From: CALKZN01 sp050633585
GTDB taxonomy: Bacteria; Pseudomonadota; Gammaproteobacteria; Arenicellales; Arenicellaceae
Assembly (NCBI GenBank): GCA_050633585.1
Contig: JBOEGT010000049.1
Span: 1 to 21,664 of the forward strand
Reading direction: 5' to 3'
DNA: 21,664 nucleotides
In this document: positions 13,467-20,369 of the stretch, piece after piece
Position numbering within the stretch: position 1 is the stretch's first letter
Layout of the letters: each line of letters starts with the position of its first letter
Notes under the pieces: generated by a model
The model's database searches: none
The model's input: the letters and a program-made list of their open reading frames with translations, nothing else
Told to the model about the DNA's origin: nothing
Made by a program: the position numbers and the translations under genes

Positions 13467-14552
13467 TCAGTATTGATTCATGCGCTGCAGTGCATCTACA
13501 AGCAATTCTCTGTCACATGCAAAATTGATGCGGCTAAATTTTGCATCACCAAAGTCAGATCCTTTGGAAGGCATCACTTTTTTATTGATCCATTGTTGAC
13601 TAGGTATTTCTAACCAATATAAGTGGGTAGCTTGTGGTAGATAATGGTTCTTTAGATTGTTTTGTGTAGCCCATACGTTAATGATGTCACGATTTTCTTG
13701 AAGATATTGTATTGTATCCAGTCGCCATTCTTCGCCGTGTCTAAAAGCCGCCTCAGTAGCGCTTAGTCCTAATAAGGTTGGGCTTCCTATCCGGTGGTAT
13801 GCCGCAGTTGTAAATTTATCTCTTAGTTGAGTGTTTGGGATGACCGCAAATGCGGTATTTAATCCCGCAATATTAAATGTTTTGCTAGCGGCCATTAACG
13901 TAATGCTATGGTCAGGGGAAATTTTCCCCATAGGAATGTGCTTTTCTCCATAAGTTAAATCACAATGGATTTCATCAGAGCAAATAATGAAATCATGCTC
14001 TATGCATAAGTCATTGAGTTTGGCTAACTCTGAAGTGTTGAGCATATAGCCTAATGGGTTCGCGGGGTTGGCGATCGAGAGAACGCTAACGCTATTTTCT
14101 TGTAATTGCTTTTCTAAGGCAATCAGATCTAATTGCCAACCGTGTTCTGAGTGTGCATGTGGAACAAATTTATAAGCTTTATTTAAATGCTTAGCTGAGT
14201 TGAGTAAAGGAGGGTAATTAGGAGAAGGAATTAAGATCGCTTGATCGTTTTTGCAAAATAATTGGTTGACTAAGTGAAATGCCGGGACAATGCCGGGCAA
14301 CCAAACAATCCAGTCTGATTGAATGCCCCAGTCATAGCGCTGTTTGCACCAATGAATAACCGCCTCGTTAACACTAGGCCATAACTGGGTATAACCGAAG
14401 GTTTCATTGCTTATATTGGCTTGCAATGCCTCAGTAATGGCAGGGCAAATTTTGAAATCCATATCGGCAACCCATAAAGGTAAAAACTCAGGACTAAATT
14501 GATTCCACTTCACTGAGTGCTGTTGAATGCGTTTGTGTGCAATTTCTGGCAT
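13467..14552 (-). CDS. MalY/PatB-type PLP-dependent C-S lyase / aminotransferase
   Basis: A 361-residue fold-type I PLP enzyme, a little shorter than MalY/PatB (about 390). Family features are VKWNQF and LPLWVADMDFKICPAI at the N-terminus, FGYTQL, the pocket WLPGIVPAF, IPSPNYPP, SDEIHCDL with PLP-contacting Asp193, and SKTFNIAGLN with the Schiff-base Lys224. The usual NPHNP motif reads NPANP (residues 162-166). Members cleave cystathionine or cysteine S-conjugates to a thiol, pyruvate and ammonia. A transaminase role is possible. It is convergent with the Lrp-like gene and divergent from rpsO. No good ribosome-binding site precedes the ATG at 14552, so the exact start is less certain, although the N-terminal family sequence begins about there. 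A link to alanine metabolism is not shown. Confidence 0.88.
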   Translation of the reverse strand: MPEIAHKRIQQHSVKWNQFSPEFLPLWVADMDFKICPAITEALQANISNETFGYTQLWPSVNEAVIHWCKQRYDWGIQSDWIVWLPGIVPAFHLVNQLFCKNDQAILIPSPNYPPLLNSAKHLNKAYKFVPHAHSEHGWQLDLIALEKQLQENSVSVLSIANPANPLGYMLNTSELAKLNDLCIEHDFIICSDEIHCDLTYGEKHIPMGKISPDHSITLMAASKTFNIAGLNTAFAVIPNTQLRDKFTTAAYHRIGSPTLLGLSATEAAFRHGEEWRLDTIQYLQENRDIINVWATQNNLKNHYLPQATHLYWLEIPSQQWINKKVMPSKGSDFGDAKFSRINFACDRELLVDALQRMNQY

Positions 14553-14670
14553 GGAAATATATTGTTTTGATGAAAAAGGTAACGAGAGTTCAAGGATATC
14601 TGATCTTAAGTAGAGGAGATAGCGAATTTATCTATCGAGTTTTTACTTGATTAGAAATTGCTTAAAAAGC

Positions 14671-14699
14671 TTGTATATAAAAGGCTTGGCGGCTAGAAT
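14671..14699 (+). promoter_or_regulatory. Sigma-70 promoter of rpsO
   Basis: The -35 is TTGTAT (14671-14676), the spacer is 17 bp, and the -10 is TAGAAT (14694-14699), followed by the GC-rich discriminator GCGCGC. The predicted start is near 14706. The same 12-mer TAGAATGCGCGC occurs at the tRNA-fMet promoter, suggesting shared growth-rate or ppGpp control. Confidence 0.75.
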
Positions 14700-14705
14700 G
14701 CGCGC

Positions 14706-14797
14706 TCTCAAGGCATATTGTCATGAGAACTTAGTTATTCTTCCCTTCAGGGATTGCTAAGCTTAGATAAATGAAGAGGTGAAACGAGGTTTTACAC
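14706..14797 (+). promoter_or_regulatory. Structured rpsO leader, candidate S15 autoregulatory site
   Basis: Two adjacent hairpins can form. The first is TCTCA (14706-14710) / TGAGA (14724-14728). The second is CTTAG (14730-14734) / CTAAG (14757-14761), enclosing TCCC TTCA GGGA (14742-14753). Ribosomal protein S15 controls its own mRNA through varied leader structures in many bacteria. Whether this one binds S15 is inference. Confidence 0.45.
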
Positions 14798-15067
14798 ATG
14801 GCTTTAACAGCAGAAGATAAAGCGGCAGTTGTCGCGGAATACGCCCTAGAAAAAGGTGATACAGGTTCCCCAGAAGTACAAGTTGCATTACTAACATCGC
14901 GTATTAAAGATTTGGCACCGCACTTTAAAGAACACATTCACGATCATCACTCTCGTCAAGGTCTACTTCGTTTGGTTAATAACCGTCGTAAGTTACTTGA
15001 CTATCTTAAAAATAAAGATATTGAACGGTATCGTAGTCTTATTAAACGTTTAGGTTTACGTAAATAA
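14798..15067 (+). CDS. rpsO: 30S ribosomal protein S15
   Basis: An 89-residue primary 16S rRNA-binding protein that nucleates the 30S platform and contributes to a bridge with 23S rRNA. The length equals that of E. coli S15. Family segments are GDTGSPEVQVALLTSRIKDL, HFKEHIHDHHSRQGLLRLVNNRRKLLDYL and YRSLIKRLGLRK. CGAGG lies upstream of the ATG at 14798. It has its own promoter and leader and is followed by a strong terminator before pnp, the same order as in E. coli. It is separated from truB by about 4.7 kb holding four unrelated genes, which is unusual. Confidence 0.98.
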   Translation: MALTAEDKAAVVAEYALEKGDTGSPEVQVALLTSRIKDLAPHFKEHIHDHHSRQGLLRLVNNRRKLLDYLKNKDIERYRSLIKRLGLRK

Positions 15068-15078
15068 GCAACAGATTT

Positions 15079-15111
15079 GTAAAAGAGAGCTTCGGCTCTC
15101 TTTTACTTTTT
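15079..15111 (+). terminator. Strong intrinsic terminator after rpsO
   Basis: A perfect 12-bp stem GTAAAAGAGAGC (15079-15090) / GCTCTCTTTTAC (15095-15106) is closed by a stable TTCG tetraloop and followed by five T (15107-15111). It probably uncouples most rpsO transcripts from pnp, with partial read-through as in E. coli. Confidence 0.92.
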
Positions 15112-15213
15112 AAGGACGTTGACTATTTAAACAGAATAATCATGGTCTTTTATTGTTTGTGAAAATAGAAAGAATGCTATTTCACTATTAAATTATTTAG
15201 TTAGAAAAAAACG

Positions 15214-15229
15214 GTAGGCAAGGGCCTAC
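15214..15229 (+). other. Hairpin in the pnp leader
   Basis: GTAGGC (15214-15219) pairs with GCCTAC (15224-15229) around the loop AAGG, ending 24 bases before the pnp ATG. No T-run follows. In E. coli, pnp is autoregulated through an RNase III-cut leader hairpin. This stem is shorter, so an equivalent role is only possible. No convincing pnp promoter was found in 15112-15213. Confidence 0.5.
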
Positions 15230-15253
15230 TTGTAAATGTAAGAGGAAAAAATT

Positions 15254-17335
15254 ATGTCAAAGGTAACAAAAACCTTTCAGTATGGTGATAGAGAATTCAC
15301 CTTAGAAACGGGCGAAATTGCTCGTCAGGCAGATGCCTGCGTCATCACGAGCTGTGGTGATACTCAAGTTATGGTCAGTGTTGTCAGTAAAATTACTGGC
15401 GAACCAAAAGATTTTATGCCGCTAACGATTGACGTTGAAGAACGTACTTATGCGGCGGGTCGTATCCCTGGTGGCTTTTTTCGCCGCGAGGGACGTCCAG
15501 GTGAAAAATCCATCCTACTTTGTCGATTGATTGATCGCCCACTTCGCCCAATGTTCCCGAAAGGCTTTGGTTATGATGTGCAAGTCGTTATCACTATCGT
15601 TTCAATTGATCCTGATGTTGACGTTGAAATTGTTTCATTAATTGGTGCTGCTGCTGCTATGTCTTCTTCTGGCATACCTTTTAATGGCCCAGTTGCCGCA
15701 GCGCGAGTTGGTTACATCAATGGTGAATATAAATTAAACCCATTATTGTCTGAACTTGAAAGTTCAGAGTTAGACTTGGTTGTAGCGGGTACACGTGATG
15801 CTGTCTTGATGGTTGAGTCAGAAGCAAACATTTTGCCAGAAGACGTCATGTTAGGCGCTGTTACCTATGGTCAAGAAGAGTCAATCAAAGCGATTGATGC
15901 AATCACAGAGTTTGCCCAAGAAGTGGGCAAGCCAATGCAAGAGTGGACACCGCCAGTTGAAACGCCTGAGCTGGATGCAAAAGTTGCTGAAATGGTTGAG
16001 GCCGAGCTAGTTGATGCTTTCCAAACGCCTGAAAAAATGGAACGTCAGGACAAAATTTCGGCAGCACACGTTAAATTGCTTGAAGAGTTAGTGACGGAAG
16101 AAGTGACGAAAGATCAAGTGAATGTTGCGTTTAAAAATCTTGAGAAAAAGATTGTTCGTAGCCGTATTCTTGATGGACAACCGCGTATTGATGGCCGTGA
16201 TACAACAACGGTTCGCCAAATTGATGTGCGCACTAAAGTATGGCCTCGTGCTCATGGCTCTGCATTATTCACACGTGGTGAAACTCAAGCGGTTGTTTCG
16301 ACCACACTGGGTACAGAACGTGACGCGCAAATCATTGATGCCCTAGAAGGTGAAGTTCGTGATCGTTTCATGTTGCACTATAACTTTCCTCCTTATTGTG
16401 TTGGTGAGGTTGGCCGTGTTGGTTCCCCTAAACGTCGCGAAATTGGACATGGTCGCTTAGCGCGTCGTGGTATTTCTGCTGTTTTACCGACAGCGGAAGA
16501 ATTCCCGTATGTCATTCGTGTAGTTTCTGAAATCACTGAATCAAATGGTTCAAGTTCAATGGCTTCTGTATGTGGTACATCGTTGTCACTAATGGATGCA
16601 GGTGTTCCAATTAAAGCACCTGTTTCTGGTGTGGCAATGGGTTTGATTAAAGACGGTGATAAATTTGCGGTTCTCACTGATATCTTGGGTGACGAAGATC
16701 ACTTAGGCGACATGGACTTTAAAGTAGCAGGAACTCCTGAAGGTGTCACTGCGTTGCAAATGGACATTAAGATTGATGGCATTACTAAGGAAATTATGGA
16801 ACAAGCACTTTCTCAAGCGAAAGATGCACGTATCTATATTCTTGACGAAATGTCAAAAGTGATTTCGAAGCCTAAAGAAGAAATGTCTGATCACGCGCCA
16901 CGTATTATTACGATTAAAATTCACCCGGATAAAATTCGCGATGTGATTGGTAAAGGTGGCGCTGTGATTCGTGCATTGACTGAAGAAACGGGCGCGACAA
17001 TTGATATTCAAGATGATGGGACTGTCAACATTGCTGCGGTAGAAGGTACGGCTGGTGAAGAAGCCAAACGTCGTATTGAACAAATTACGGCTGAAGTTGA
17101 AGAAGGGATGATTTATGACGGCAAAGTCGTTAAATTGATGGACTTTGGTGCATTCGTCAATGTGTTGCCTGGCAAAGATGGTTTAGTACACATTTCACAA
17201 ATCGCTGAAGAGCGCGTTAACGAAGTGAGTGACTTCTTGTCTGAAGGTCAATCCGTCAGAGTGAAAGTGTTAGAAGTTGACCGTCAAGGAAAGATTCGTT
17301 TAACGATGAAAGATATTGAGCAAAAAGATGCGTAA
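15254..17335 (+). CDS. pnp: Polyribonucleotide nucleotidyltransferase (PNPase)
   Basis: A 693-residue phosphorolytic 3'-5' exoribonuclease, a core part of mRNA decay and of the RNA degradosome where one exists. Two RNase PH-like domains are visible. The first (about 1-215) has PLTIDVEERTYAAGRIPGGFFRREG and LCRLIDRPLRPMFPKGF. The second (about 310-540) has RIDGRDTTTVRQIDVR, HGSALFTRGETQA, and SLMDAGVPIKAPVSGVAMGL with DFKVAGTPEGVTALQMDIK. A KH domain (about 550-610) has the VIGKGGAVI loop, and an S1 domain (about 620-690) contains KVVKLMDFGAFVNVLPGKDGLVHISQI. AGAGGA precedes the ATG. It follows rpsO as in most gammaproteobacteria and ends with an intrinsic terminator. Confidence 0.98.
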   Translation: MSKVTKTFQYGDREFTLETGEIARQADACVITSCGDTQVMVSVVSKITGEPKDFMPLTIDVEERTYAAGRIPGGFFRREGRPGEKSILLCRLIDRPLRPMFPKGFGYDVQVVITIVSIDPDVDVEIVSLIGAAAAMSSSGIPFNGPVAAARVGYINGEYKLNPLLSELESSELDLVVAGTRDAVLMVESEANILPEDVMLGAVTYGQEESIKAIDAITEFAQEVGKPMQEWTPPVETPELDAKVAEMVEAELVDAFQTPEKMERQDKISAAHVKLLEELVTEEVTKDQVNVAFKNLEKKIVRSRILDGQPRIDGRDTTTVRQIDVRTKVWPRAHGSALFTRGETQAVVSTTLGTERDAQIIDALEGEVRDRFMLHYNFPPYCVGEVGRVGSPKRREIGHGRLARRGISAVLPTAEEFPYVIRVVSEITESNGSSSMASVCGTSLSLMDAGVPIKAPVSGVAMGLIKDGDKFAVLTDILGDEDHLGDMDFKVAGTPEGVTALQMDIKIDGITKEIMEQALSQAKDARIYILDEMSKVISKPKEEMSDHAPRIITIKIHPDKIRDVIGKGGAVIRALTEETGATIDIQDDGTVNIAAVEGTAGEEAKRRIEQITAEVEEGMIYDGKVVKLMDFGAFVNVLPGKDGLVHISQIAEERVNEVSDFLSEGQSVRVKVLEVDRQGKIRLTMKDIEQKDA

Positions 17336-17360
17336 TATTTAACATTTTTGACGAGAAAAA

Positions 17361-17386
17361 ATCCTGCTTCTAGCAGGATTTTTTTT
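17361..17386 (+). terminator. Intrinsic terminator after pnp
   Basis: The stem is ATCCTGCT (17361-17368) / AGCAGGAT (17372-17379) with a short TCT loop, followed by a run of eight T (17379-17386). A-rich sequence before the stem extends it with A-T pairs. Confidence 0.92.
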
Positions 17387-17415
17387 GTCTAGCTATTTGG
17401 AAGACTAAAATAGGA

Positions 17416-17432
17416 TGCACTTTAATAGGGAA
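17416..17432 (+). promoter_or_regulatory. Possible second, degenerate NtrC-like site
   Basis: TGCACT-TTAAT-AGGGAA has one good half and a right half matching AGTGCA at four of six positions. Its centre is 53 bp, about five helical turns, upstream of the better site. A further good half-site, TGGTGCA, lies at 17449-17455. Confidence 0.35.
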
Positions 17433-17468
17433 TGTGAGCGGTTTTTTATGGTGCATAAATATATTTAT

Positions 17469-17485
17469 TGCACTATTTTAGTGCT
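17469..17485 (+). promoter_or_regulatory. NtrC-like operator of the glnK-amtB operon
   Basis: TGCACTATTTTAGTGCT has the NtrC layout TGCACY-N5-RGTGCA with a single mismatch in the last base. Its centre is about 107 bp before the predicted sigma-54 start, close to the -108 site known at E. coli glnA. Its left half also pairs with GTGCA at 17451-17455 across the perfect palindrome TAAATATATTTA. Confidence 0.7.
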
Positions 17486-17557
17486 TTTTGTGTGTGTTTT
17501 AGATGTTTTGTGGTGTGAAAGCTCTGTTTTTCTAAGGGATTTGTAATGATGCGAAGT

Positions 17558-17573
17558 TGGCATATTGTTTGCT
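17558..17573 (+). promoter_or_regulatory. Sigma-54 (-24/-12) promoter
   Basis: TGGCATATTGTTTGCT has the invariant GG (17559-17560) and GC (17571-17572) at the exact spacing of the sigma-54 consensus TGGCACG-N4-TTGCW. The predicted start is near 17584. Together with the upstream NtrC-like site, it indicates nitrogen-limitation control of the three-gene operon. The 17387-17630 region holds this control DNA and no gene. Confidence 0.88.
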
Positions 17574-17630
17574 TAATAGTTTTTAGCTAGAGCGAGAGCC
17601 TTGTTAAAAATAAATGTAGAGAGTAAAAAT

Positions 17631-18251
17631 ATGAAAACTGTAAAAATGACTTTATTGGCAACTGCATTAGTTGCTTCTTTTGCGACAATCCAAACAGCTC
17701 AAGCTGAAGTGTCTGGAAATGTTGCTCTAACATCAAATTATATTTGGCGTGGAGTCACACAAAATATGGAAGACCCAGCCATTCAAGGTGGTTTCGATTT
17801 AGAAACAAAGAGTGGTTTTTATGCAGGCGTCTGGGGTTCATCAGTAGATTTTGGTGGAGACGAGAGTACTGAAATTGATGTGTATGCTGGATATGGCCTC
17901 GAACTAGGTGGTGTTGGCTTAGATTTTGGCGCAATTGCTTATACCTATCATGGTGGTGATTCAGCATCAGGCGATTTTGAAGAAATATATGCAGGCGTTA
18001 GCTTTGCTGGTTTTGGTCTAACTTACTCCGTTGGGCTAGATGATGCAGATGATAATATTGAACTATCATATGGCTATGATTTTGAAAATGTTTCTATAGG
18101 TGCGGTTTACGGTGACTACGACTCATATTCATACTATTCAGCGAGCGTTTCTACAGAATTGAGTGGCATAGGCTTCGACTTAACCGTTGCTGACACTGAT
18201 GAAGATGATTCGGACACACAAGTGGCTTTTACTATTTCGAAGTCTCTTTAA
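17631..18251 (+). CDS. TIGR02001-type outer-membrane protein of the glnK-amtB operon
   Basis: A 206-residue exported protein. The signal peptide has a basic start, a hydrophobic core LLATALVASFATI and a probable cleavage after AQA (residue 25). The mature part begins VSGNVALTSNYIWRGVTQ, followed by DPAIQGGFDLETKSGFYAGVWGSSVDF. This pattern is typical of TIGR02001 proteobacterial proteins. The rest is rich in Gly, Tyr, Ser and acidic residues with alternating strands, consistent with a small beta-barrel. ATG 17631 is chosen because AGAGAG lies 7 bases upstream. A TTG at 17601 would add ten unlikely residues. It is the first gene after the sigma-54 promoter, with glnK 54 bases downstream. The family often accompanies glnK-amtB but its function is not established. 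An outer-membrane channel for small nitrogen compounds is a guess from context. Confidence 0.85.
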   Translation: MKTVKMTLLATALVASFATIQTAQAEVSGNVALTSNYIWRGVTQNMEDPAIQGGFDLETKSGFYAGVWGSSVDFGGDESTEIDVYAGYGLELGGVGLDFGAIAYTYHGGDSASGDFEEIYAGVSFAGFGLTYSVGLDDADDNIELSYGYDFENVSIGAVYGDYDSYSYYSASVSTELSGIGFDLTVADTDEDDSDTQVAFTISKSL

Positions 18252-18276
18252 TAGAAAGAATTAATAACTTAATAAT

Positions 18277-18291
18277 GAGGGTGTGACCCTC
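18277..18291 (+). other. Small hairpin upstream of glnK
   Basis: GAGGGT (18277-18282) pairs with ACCCTC (18286-18291) around a GTG loop. It is directly followed by CGGGAGA, the likely glnK ribosome-binding site. There is no T-run. It may separate or stabilise mRNA segments, or influence access to the ribosome-binding site. Confidence 0.55.
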
Positions 18292-18305
18292 TCGGGAGAT
18301 TCAAT

Positions 18306-18644
18306 ATGAAACTTATAACTGCAATCGTAAAACCATTCAAAATTGATGATGTACGTGATGCATTGGCTGCTATTGGCATTCAAGGTATGACTGTCACAGA
18401 AGTGAAGGGTTTTGGCCGACAAAAGGGTCACACGGAGCTATATCGTGGAGCTGAATATAACGTTGATTTTATGCCTAAAATTAAAATCGAAGTGGCTATC
18501 AGCACCGATATGGTAGATCAAGTGATCGAAGTCATTTCTGAAGCGGCTAATAACGGCAAAATTGGCGACGGCAAAATCTTTGTCTCAAGCTTGGAAGAAG
18601 TTGTACGTATTCGTACAGGCGAGAAGGGCGTTGAAGCGCTTTAA
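18306..18644 (+). CDS. glnK: Nitrogen regulatory protein P-II (GlnK)
   Basis: A 112-residue protein, the exact P-II length. It forms trimers that sense 2-oxoglutarate, ATP/ADP and, through uridylylation, glutamine. The T-loop shows GHTELYRGAEYNVDFMPK with Tyr51 present, the site modified by GlnD. Also visible are the N-terminal MKLITAIVKPFK, the B-loop GKIGDGKIFV, and the C-terminal VVRIRTGEKG. GGGAG precedes the ATG. It lies directly before amtB (28-base gap), the classical pairing in which unmodified GlnK plugs the AmtB channel when ammonium is plentiful. GlnB and GlnK are hard to tell apart by sequence alone, and the amtB neighbour decides for GlnK. Expression is expected from the sigma-54 promoter upstream of the outer-membrane gene. 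Confidence 0.96.
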   Translation: MKLITAIVKPFKIDDVRDALAAIGIQGMTVTEVKGFGRQKGHTELYRGAEYNVDFMPKIKIEVAISTDMVDQVIEVISEAANNGKIGDGKIFVSSLEEVVRIRTGEKGVEAL

Positions 18645-18672
18645 TCTTTAATTTTTAAATAGGTATTAGAAA

Positions 18673-19938
18673 ATGGAAAATAACATTTTTGAATTACAGT
18701 ACGCGATAGATACGTTTTACTTTCTTATCTGTGGTGCGCTAGTTATGTGGATGGCAGCTGGTTTTGCCATGTTAGAGTCAGGTTTGGTTCGTGCCAAGAA
18801 CACAACTGAAATTTTGACTAAAAACGTTGCATTGTTTGCAATTGCCTGCACTATGTATTTGGTTTGTGGTTATCAAATCATGTATGACGGCGGTATCTTT
18901 TTATCAGGTATCACAACCGTTGGTGGCATGGATGATGCTGCTGTTGCGGCTGTGTTAAAGGAGTCTGTTGAAGCGGGTTTTGGTGGCGATTCTGTGTATT
19001 CAGGTGCTTCAGACTTTTTCTTCCAAGTAGTTTTTGTCGCAACGGCTATGTCGATTGTGTCAGGTGCTGTTGCTGAACGTATGAAGCTTTGGGCTTTCCT
19101 ACTGTTTGCGGTTGTGATGACAGGTTTTATCTACCCAATGGAAGGTAGCTGGACTTGGAATGGTGACAAGGTATTCGGTTTGTTTGAACTGAGCTATAGC
19201 GACTATGCGGGTTCAGGTATTGTTCATATGGCAGGTGCTGCCGCTGCTCTTGCTGGTGTTCTTTTATTAGGTGCTCGTAAGGGTAAATATGGCCCCGATG
19301 GCACACCTCGTGCGATTCCAGGCGCGAATCTTCCTCTAGCGACACTAGGTACATTCATTTTATGGATGGGCTGGTTTGGCTTTAACGGTGGCTCAACACT
19401 TAAGCTAGGTGGAATTGCTGTTGCTAACGAAGTGGCAAATGTATTTTTAAATACCAACGCGGCTGCATCTGGCGGTCTAATTGCTGCATTATTAGTTGCT
19501 CGCATCCTCTTTGGAAAAGCTGACCTAACAATGGCATTAAATGGTGCTCTTGCTGGATTGGTTGCAATTACTGCTGAACCTGCTGATCCAACACCGTTAG
19601 TGGCCACTATGATTGGTGCTGCTGGTGGTGCATTGGTTGTCTTCTCAATTTTATTCCTTGATAAGTGCAAAATTGATGATCCAGTAGGCGCGATTTCTGT
19701 CCATGGTGTAGTTGGTTTCTTGGGTGTGATGGTGGTTCCACTGACTGATGGAGATGCAACATTCTTAGGGCAATTAACAGGTGCCGCTGTGATCTTTGCT
19801 TGGGTGTTTACTGCAAGTCTCGTGACATGGTTGATTATCAAAGCAATCATTGGTCTTCGCGTCTCAGAAGAGGAAGAAGATAGTGGTGTTGATATCGCAG
19901 AATGCGGTATGGAAGCATATCCTGAATTCACTAAATAA
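18673..19938 (+). CDS. amtB: Ammonium transporter AmtB
   Basis: A 421-residue inner-membrane channel with about eleven helices, moving ammonium/ammonia into the cell as a trimer. Conserved parts are FAMLESGLVRAKN in the first helix, SDYAGSGIVHMAGAAAAL with the first pore histidine, MGWFGFNGGS, and DPVGAISVHGVVGFLG with the second pore histidine. A short cytoplasmic tail, rich in Glu and Asp, is the likely contact region for GlnK. There is no obvious cleavable signal peptide; the N-terminus MENNIFELQYAIDTFYFL leads straight into helix 1. It follows glnK by 28 bases and ends the operon before a strong terminator. Long antisense open frames inside it are shadows. Confidence 0.97.
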   Translation: MENNIFELQYAIDTFYFLICGALVMWMAAGFAMLESGLVRAKNTTEILTKNVALFAIACTMYLVCGYQIMYDGGIFLSGITTVGGMDDAAVAAVLKESVEAGFGGDSVYSGASDFFFQVVFVATAMSIVSGAVAERMKLWAFLLFAVVMTGFIYPMEGSWTWNGDKVFGLFELSYSDYAGSGIVHMAGAAAALAGVLLLGARKGKYGPDGTPRAIPGANLPLATLGTFILWMGWFGFNGGSTLKLGGIAVANEVANVFLNTNAAASGGLIAALLVARILFGKADLTMALNGALAGLVAITAEPADPTPLVATMIGAAGGALVVFSILFLDKCKIDDPVGAISVHGVVGFLGVMVVPLTDGDATFLGQLTGAAVIFAWVFTASLVTWLIIKAIIGLRVSEEEEDSGVDIAECGMEAYPEFTK

Positions 19939-19981
19939 GAACTTAGTGAATGCTTGAAAAATAAAGATAGCAATATCTTTG

Positions 19982-20010
19982 AAAAGGCGGCTCTCATGAG
20001 CCGCCTTTTT
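19982..20010 (+). terminator. Strong intrinsic terminator after amtB
   Basis: GGCGGCTC (19986-19993) / GAGCCGCC (19998-20005) form an 8-bp GC-rich stem with loop TCAT. It is preceded by AAAA and followed by six T, so it could also act on the opposite strand. Confidence 0.95.
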
Positions 20011-20067
20011 TATTGTTAGCGTGCTTTTGTGATTTATTTCGATGGTTAAACAGAGTATCCTTGACGT

Positions 20068-20304
20068 ATGAACGATCCCAAAGAATTTCTAGAAAAAGCA
20101 GTGGCCAGTATTCAAAGTGCGCTACCCACATCACTTGGTGATGACATCAAAACGAACATCACCGCGGTAGTTTCGAAAGCGTTAAAAGAGCTAGATGTTG
20201 TTAGCCGTGAAGAGCTGGAAGTGCAAATGGCTGTGTTAGCCAAAACGCGTGAAAAGCTTGAAATGTTGGAAGTTAAGTTGACTGATTTAGAAAAGAAACT
20301 ATAG
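20068..20304 (+). CDS. ubiK: Ubiquinone biosynthesis accessory factor UbiK (BMFP/YqiC family)
   Basis: A 78-residue small protein. The N-terminal half is an amphipathic segment (FLEKAVASIQSALPTSLGDDIKTNITAVVSKALKEL) and the C-terminal half a coiled coil (SREELEVQMAVLAKTREKLEMLEVKLTDLEKKL). This is the BMFP pattern, with length close to that of other UbiK proteins. In E. coli and Salmonella, UbiK/YqiC interacts with UbiJ and supports aerobic ubiquinone synthesis; membrane-fusogenic activity is also reported. No strong ribosome-binding site precedes ATG 20068 and no clear promoter was found. Expression may come from a promoter in the 57 bases after the amtB terminator. Its position just before a comM-type gene is a recurrent gammaproteobacterial neighbourhood. 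Confidence 0.9.
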   Translation: MNDPKEFLEKAVASIQSALPTSLGDDIKTNITAVVSKALKELDVVSREELEVQMAVLAKTREKLEMLEVKLTDLEKKL

Positions 20305-20316
20305 AATTTTAATGGC

Positions 20317-20369
20317 TTCATTCGCGAAACCGCGAATGAATGAGCGTTTAATCATGGAACGATTAACGC
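20317..20369 (+). repeat. Two consecutive hairpins between ubiK and comM
   Basis: The first is a perfect 10-bp stem TTCATTCGCG (20317-20326) / CGCGAATGAA (20331-20340) with loop AAAC. The second is GCGTT-T-AATC (20344-20353) / GATTAACGC (20361-20369) with a one-base bulge and a 7-base loop. No T-run follows either. They may form a 3'-end structure for ubiK, a REP-like element, or a 5' structure of the comM mRNA. Confidence 0.6.

Noticed and set aside
10075..14670. Mobile element carrying the alanine cassette
   Set aside because: No transposase, integrase, target duplication or terminal inverted repeats were seen at the edges.
15119..15147. TTGACT at 15119 as a pnp promoter
   Set aside because: No reasonable -10 at the required distance.
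17601..17630. TTG start adding ten residues to the outer-membrane protein
   Set aside because: ATG 17631 has AGAGAG at proper distance and begins a standard signal peptide; the TTG lies only about 17 bases after the predicted transcription start.
19224..19997. 257-residue antisense open frame over amtB
   Set aside because: It is a mirror of the amtB coding bias, rich in Ala/Pro/Thr with no recognisable domain, and amtB is unambiguous.
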